A program made the translations under genes and the position numbers. The notes under the pieces are model-generated. The model saw nothing but the letters and a program-made list of their open reading frames with translations. It had not been told where the DNA came from and did no database searches. From Candidatus Berkelbacteria bacterium RIFCSPLOWO2_01_FULL_50_28 (GTDB taxonomy: Bacteria; Patescibacteria; UBA1384; 2-12-FULL-50-11), in assembly GCA_001774395.1 (NCBI GenBank), contig MEZX01000003.1, positions 75,361 to 106,868 on the forward strand: a stretch of 31,508 bases of DNA, read 5' to 3'. The number at the start of each line of letters is the position of its first letter. The stretch's first letter is position 1. This document shows positions 28,759 through 31,508 of the stretch, piece after piece.

Positions 28759-29409
28759 ATGAAACGAAGCGAGATACTTGTAGACATTGGCTTGGTGGTT
28801 TTGGCTATAATCTCGACCGGCTTACTGGTCTTTGAGATTACACACGATGTAACCGCGTCAACAAGCAAGCTAATAAGCCAGCTAGACATAGTTATTGCGC
28901 TAATTTTCTTTGCAGATTTCATATACGGTTTCTTGCAAGCAAAGAGTAAGAGTCAATTTTTCAGTAAGCGTTGGTACGAATTACTTGCTTCTATACCCAT
29001 TACGTCAACTACAACTCAGATTTTAAGAAGCTTGCGGCTGTTACGGGTGCTGCGAATCATCCGTTTGATGGCGCGTATGAGACGAGTAGCCGATTTCTAC
29101 CTCGACGGTCCAAAGTTTCAGATTCTATCAATTGTACTGACAGTATTCACCCTCGTTTTTATGGGAGCAGTCGCCTTCCACAGTTACGAATTTGGAATAA
29201 ATCAGAACGTCCATAATCTCTTCGACAGTTTCTGGTGGGCAATGGTGACGGTTACCACGATTGGCTACGGTGACATTTACCCAGTGACTACAGCCGGTCG
29301 AATTGTTGCGATGATGCTTATGATTGTTGGTATCGGAACACTAGGTACGGTGATCGGATCGGTCGCAACCCAGTTTCTTCGAGCTGAGGAAGAGTTTAAG
29401 AAAGAGTAG
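28759..29409 (+). CDS. Voltage-gated-type potassium channel
   Basis: 216 aa. Four to five TM segments before the pore; the S4 helix RSLRLLRVLRIIRLMARMRR (about 90-109) has a positively charged residue every third position. The pore loop has the selectivity filter TTIGYGD (166-172), followed by S6 (183-203). Compact compared with eukaryotic Kv and without a C-terminal RCK domain. Predicted tetramer in the cell membrane. Confidence 0.88.
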   Translation: MKRSEILVDIGLVVLAIISTGLLVFEITHDVTASTSKLISQLDIVIALIFFADFIYGFLQAKSKSQFFSKRWYELLASIPITSTTTQILRSLRLLRVLRIIRLMARMRRVADFYLDGPKFQILSIVLTVFTLVFMGAVAFHSYEFGINQNVHNLFDSFWWAMVTVTTIGYGDIYPVTTAGRIVAMMLMIVGIGTLGTVIGSVATQFLRAEEEFKKE

Positions 29410-29412
29410 AGT

Positions 29413-29473
29413 AGCTCGACATTTCCAGCCTTCGTCTTTGCTCAGAGCAGAGGTTCGGGGGTATGATTTGACA
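29413..29473 (+). repeat. Promoter repeat copy 9 with 24-bp insert
   Basis: TCGACA (29416-29421) to TATGAT (29462-29467) is 40 bp rather than 16; the extra 24 bp contain a CTTCGTCTTTGCTCAGAG-type palindrome. 6 nt to ATG. Confidence 0.75.
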
Positions 29474-29719
29474 ATGGACAGCGGCACACATCTTCCCGTT
29501 ACGCATCGGATATACGCCAAGATATTTGAGTTGCTCGAAGCTCACCAAGAGGGTCTGCGTTGGTCGGAACTACTGTCAAAATTAAAGGAATCGGATAGTA
29601 GTTTCCACCCCAAAACGGTTAACGGTTGCGTCTGGAAACTGATCGAAAAGTTTCCCGACAAAGTCTACAAACCGTCTAAAGGGCTGTTTAGATTGCTAAA
29701 GTACAGGTCCGCTGCCTGA
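29474..29719 (+). CDS. Small winged-helix-like protein, 81 aa
   Basis: ATG 29474 is set by the promoter repeat; the upstream frame runs through it. HRIYAKIFELLEAHQEGLRWSELLSKLKESD then FHPKTVNGCVWKLIEKFPDKVYKPSKGLFRLLKY has the helix-helix-helix-wing pattern of a winged HTH. A DNA-binding or adaptor role is inferred. Confidence 0.6.
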   Translation: MDSGTHLPVTHRIYAKIFELLEAHQEGLRWSELLSKLKESDSSFHPKTVNGCVWKLIEKFPDKVYKPSKGLFRLLKYRSAA

Positions 29720-29776
29720 TAGCTCGACATTCCAGTTTTAGCTTTGCTCCGACCAGGTGTTCGGAGGCAATATGAC
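29720..29776 (+). repeat. Promoter repeat copy 10, degraded
   Basis: TAGCTCGACATTCCAG, an insert with TAGCTTTGCTC, then GTGTTCGGAGGCAATATGAC. The -10 block is damaged. The next gene uses a promoter further on, whose -35 (ATGACA, 29772-29777) comes from the repeat's end. Confidence 0.6.
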
Positions 29777-29800
29777 AGGCGTTCTTTCTGCTGATAGAGT
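29772..29800 (+). promoter_or_regulatory. Replacement promoter of the DUF3592 gene
   Basis: ATGACA (29772-29777), 17 bp, TAGAGT (29795-29800), then 6 nt to ATG 29807. The leaderless spacing is preserved although the repeat itself is degraded. Confidence 0.55.
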
Positions 29801-29806
29801 AAATTT

Positions 29807-30706
29807 ATGGAATCGTTCAATGTTCTTGCCAAAGAAGGTGAAGATATTGCGTTTGAACAATACCAATCGGCCATTGCGGCGCTAACACAGAGCAATCCAG
29901 AATTTAAGATCAGTCCAGACGAAATGGCCGTAAACCCAGCACTTGAAAAAGGCCGAGTCACGGTCAGCAAAGCGGAGCAACTTGTTGGGGGTATAACTTA
30001 TCTACCAGCTCAAAGCGATCAGCATGCTTCCGTGATGTGCTTTAGTGAGATACGTTCAGGATTGGAAGGCAGGATCTCTCGCCAATCGTATGATTATGCG
30101 CTGTGGTTAGCGAAATCTATTTCTGGACAAATTGCCGGCAGCGAGATAATTGACCTCAAAACTGAGGAGGGTTTATCTGATCAAGCCGTCACTGGAGATA
30201 CCGTCGAGGAAGGTGCGAGTGAGACAGCTTCAGTTGTTAAACCTGCGAGTCTGAAGTCAAAGATAGTTATTAGCGTCATTGGATTTATTCTCATCGGCCT
30301 TGGGGCATTTTGGTTCAACAGCTCAGTTAGATTTTCAAAAAACGCCCTGAGCGCTCCAGCCACAGTCGTCAGCGTGGCCAGTAGCCACAGAGACGACTCT
30401 AACGGCAATAAAATTTATATCTTCACGCCAACGGTAAAGTTTACTGATAATAATCAAGTTGAAGTTACGGCAACTCCGACTTTTAACTCAGGTAGTAGTA
30501 GCTCTAGTATTTCTCCCTACAGTCAGGGAGATACCTTAACTATCTACTATGATCCAAGTAATCCTAAGAAAATTTCTCTAAACAAAACTACCTCCTTATA
30601 TGTCGGCCCGTTGGTGCTAATTTTCTTTGGAGTACTCTTTTTCATTGCCTTGTTCGCTAATTTGATTAAAGCCAGGAAAAAGATAGATCAGAAACCAACT
30701 TATTAG
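29807..30706 (+). CDS. DUF3592 membrane protein
   Basis: 299 aa. Cytosolic helical N-terminal region (1-105), an acidic linker (125-145), TM1 (about 153-172), an extracytoplasmic beta domain of DUF3592 type (APATVVSVASS ... FTPTVKFTDNNQVEV ... GDTLTIYYDPSNPKKISL), TM2 (about 266-287) and a basic tail. The N-terminal 100 residues are not part of DUF3592 proper and look like a fused domain. Function unknown. Confidence 0.72.
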   Translation: MESFNVLAKEGEDIAFEQYQSAIAALTQSNPEFKISPDEMAVNPALEKGRVTVSKAEQLVGGITYLPAQSDQHASVMCFSEIRSGLEGRISRQSYDYALWLAKSISGQIAGSEIIDLKTEEGLSDQAVTGDTVEEGASETASVVKPASLKSKIVISVIGFILIGLGAFWFNSSVRFSKNALSAPATVVSVASSHRDDSNGNKIYIFTPTVKFTDNNQVEVTATPTFNSGSSSSSISPYSQGDTLTIYYDPSNPKKISLNKTTSLYVGPLVLIFFGVLFFIALFANLIKARKKIDQKPTY

Positions 30707-30744
30707 CTCCCACTAACTAAACAATCCGTTTCCGGAAGATATGG

Positions 30745-30781
30745 AGCTCGACATTTCCAGGTTCAGTAGTACAATTTAGAC
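30745..30781 (+). repeat. Promoter repeat copy 11
   Basis: TCGACA (30748-30753), 16 bp, TACAAT (30770-30775), 6 nt to ATG 30782. Uninterrupted, with TTCAGTAG in place of TTCGGGAG. Confidence 0.8.
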
Positions 30782-31378
30782 ATGAAATATAGCTTTCTAG
30801 CAGTGGACTTGCAAAACGACTTCACTAGCGAGGGTGGAAAACACTACAAATATAGATCGTCGGTTACATACCTCCAGGAGACTCTCTTTCCTTTCCTAAA
30901 AGAGAGGGGGATAAAAACTTCCGAAATTATTTCCGATTACCGCCCTCCTCGCCCGGGTGATAGAGACGAAACTTGTGCACCGGGTACTTGGGGCTATGAA
31001 TCAATAGTCCCTAACGAATTAGTCAAATCGCAATGGATAAAATGTATGAATTCCCCAATTTGGGTAAGAGAGAATATTGGAGACGCAACAAAGAAGCCAG
31101 GGCTACCATACCAAGACACAATCGGTTTTGGTATTTGGGCTGAAGAAAATATTGGTAACCCACGAAAGGTTACTCCAGTACTATTCGGCTTAACTATCGA
31201 CTGCTGCGTTCTCAGCACTCTCCAAGAGCTAAACTGGCGCGGTTATTACCCGCTTGTGTTGAAAGAAGGGGTTGACCACTATTTTGCCACAGACGAAGCA
31301 AAGGAAGCTATTCTCAAATCTCCAATTCCCAATTGGGCGGGTGTAACCACTTGGTCGGAGCTAAACACTAAACTGTAG
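30782..31378 (+). CDS. Isochorismatase-like cysteine hydrolase
   Basis: 198 aa. AVDLQNDF (catalytic Asp9) and FGLTIDCCVLSTLQELNWRGY (nucleophile Cys142) are the isochorismatase/nicotinamidase-like motifs; the middle Lys is likely in the WVREN to KKPGLPYQ region. Many members hydrolyse amides such as nicotinamide or N-carbamoyl compounds. The long insertion RPPRPGDRDETCAPGTWGYE is typical. Substrate not determinable. Confidence 0.82.
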   Translation: MKYSFLAVDLQNDFTSEGGKHYKYRSSVTYLQETLFPFLKERGIKTSEIISDYRPPRPGDRDETCAPGTWGYESIVPNELVKSQWIKCMNSPIWVRENIGDATKKPGLPYQDTIGFGIWAEENIGNPRKVTPVLFGLTIDCCVLSTLQELNWRGYYPLVLKEGVDHYFATDEAKEAILKSPIPNWAGVTTWSELNTKL

Positions 31379-31396
31379 AACCCTGGCTTAAAGCTA

Positions 31397-31433
31397 GCTC
31401 GACATTTGTGATTTAGAAAATTATGCTTAGCCT
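31397..31433 (+). repeat. Promoter repeat copy 12 (left half only)
   Basis: AGCTCGACATTT is kept; TCGACA (31399-31404) with a 17-bp unrelated spacer leads to TATGCT (31422-31427), then 6 nt to ATG 31434. This shows that TCGACA can work with a different spacer and -10. Confidence 0.65.
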
Positions 31434-31508
31434 ATGTCCCCAACTCGTAAGATTTTCCTGTTCGTGGCCCTGCCACTGGTACTAATTTTCGCCTTTGTTG
31501 GCTATCTG
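31434..31508 (+). CDS. Membrane or exported protein, 5' part only
   Basis: 25 codons before the window ends: MSPTRKIFLFVALPLVLIFAF plus VGYL. A short basic start and a hydrophobic helix indicate a signal anchor or TM1. Cannot be identified further. Confidence 0.6.
   Translation, partial: MSPTRKIFLFVALPLVLIFAFVGYL

Noticed and set aside
20443..31508. Classical integron
   Set aside because: No tyrosine IntI in the window, no consistent RYYYAAC/GTTRRRY pairs, and the repeats contain promoters, which attC sites do not normally supply.

Overview
The window looks like a chromosome segment of a Candidate Phyla Radiation (Patescibacteria) bacterium. This is inferred from gene families rather than from a phylogenetic marker: an HTH plus endonuclease-like protein of a type common in these genomes, a VanW/YkuD L,D-transpeptidase, a stand-alone Ddl, a beta-CASP metallo-hydrolase, very short intergenic gaps, and many start codons placed 6-7 nt after a -10 box (leaderless mRNAs). 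TGA is used as a normal stop (for example by ddl), so the recoded UGA=Gly lineages are unlikely.

Left part (1-10141), core-like: a secreted repeat protein (cut by the window edge), a membrane-anchored PEGA/beta-propeller protein, an HTH/endonuclease-like protein, tRNA-Ile(UAU) fused almost directly to ddl, an L,D-transpeptidase, a CsoR-family repressor lacking the usual metal ligands beside a perfect operator-like palindrome, a beta-CASP hydrolase, a LOG-like protein that apparently starts at ATT, and an ABC-2 exporter pair.

Middle (10142-19878): a tRNA-Asn(GUU) gene split inside its anticodon by a 349-nt group I intron is also the attachment site of a 9.3-kb integrated element, bounded by a 13-bp direct repeat. 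The element carries a tightly overlapping leftward operon (two tiny ORFs, SpoVG-like, gene II/X-like Rep, Xis-like HTH, large serine recombinase), an unknown 412-aa protein, and a rightward defence-like operon (C5 DNA methyltransferase, NgoFVII/PLD-type endonuclease, Cas4-like nuclease). These are followed by a DUF3800 protein and a GIY-YIG protein. The methyltransferase is preceded by a strikingly ordered RNA leader: a four-way junction with two GAAA-capped hairpins and two mutually exclusive pairings.

Right part (19881-31508), accessory: a string of mostly single-gene units (four SAM methyltransferases, HAD phosphatase, nucleotidyltransferase, VUT-type transporter with a QueF-like protein, 2H phosphoesterase, P-loop kinase, voltage-gated-type K+ channel, wHTH-like, DUF3592 and isochorismatase-like proteins). 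Nearly every rightward unit is introduced by a copy of the same ~40-bp repeat, which runs from the preceding stop codon to the next ATG and contains a promoter (TCGACA, 16 bp, TANAAT). Several copies carry small palindromic insertions. I know of no named system with this layout; it is the best candidate here for a new cassette-type arrangement, together with the structured methyltransferase leader.
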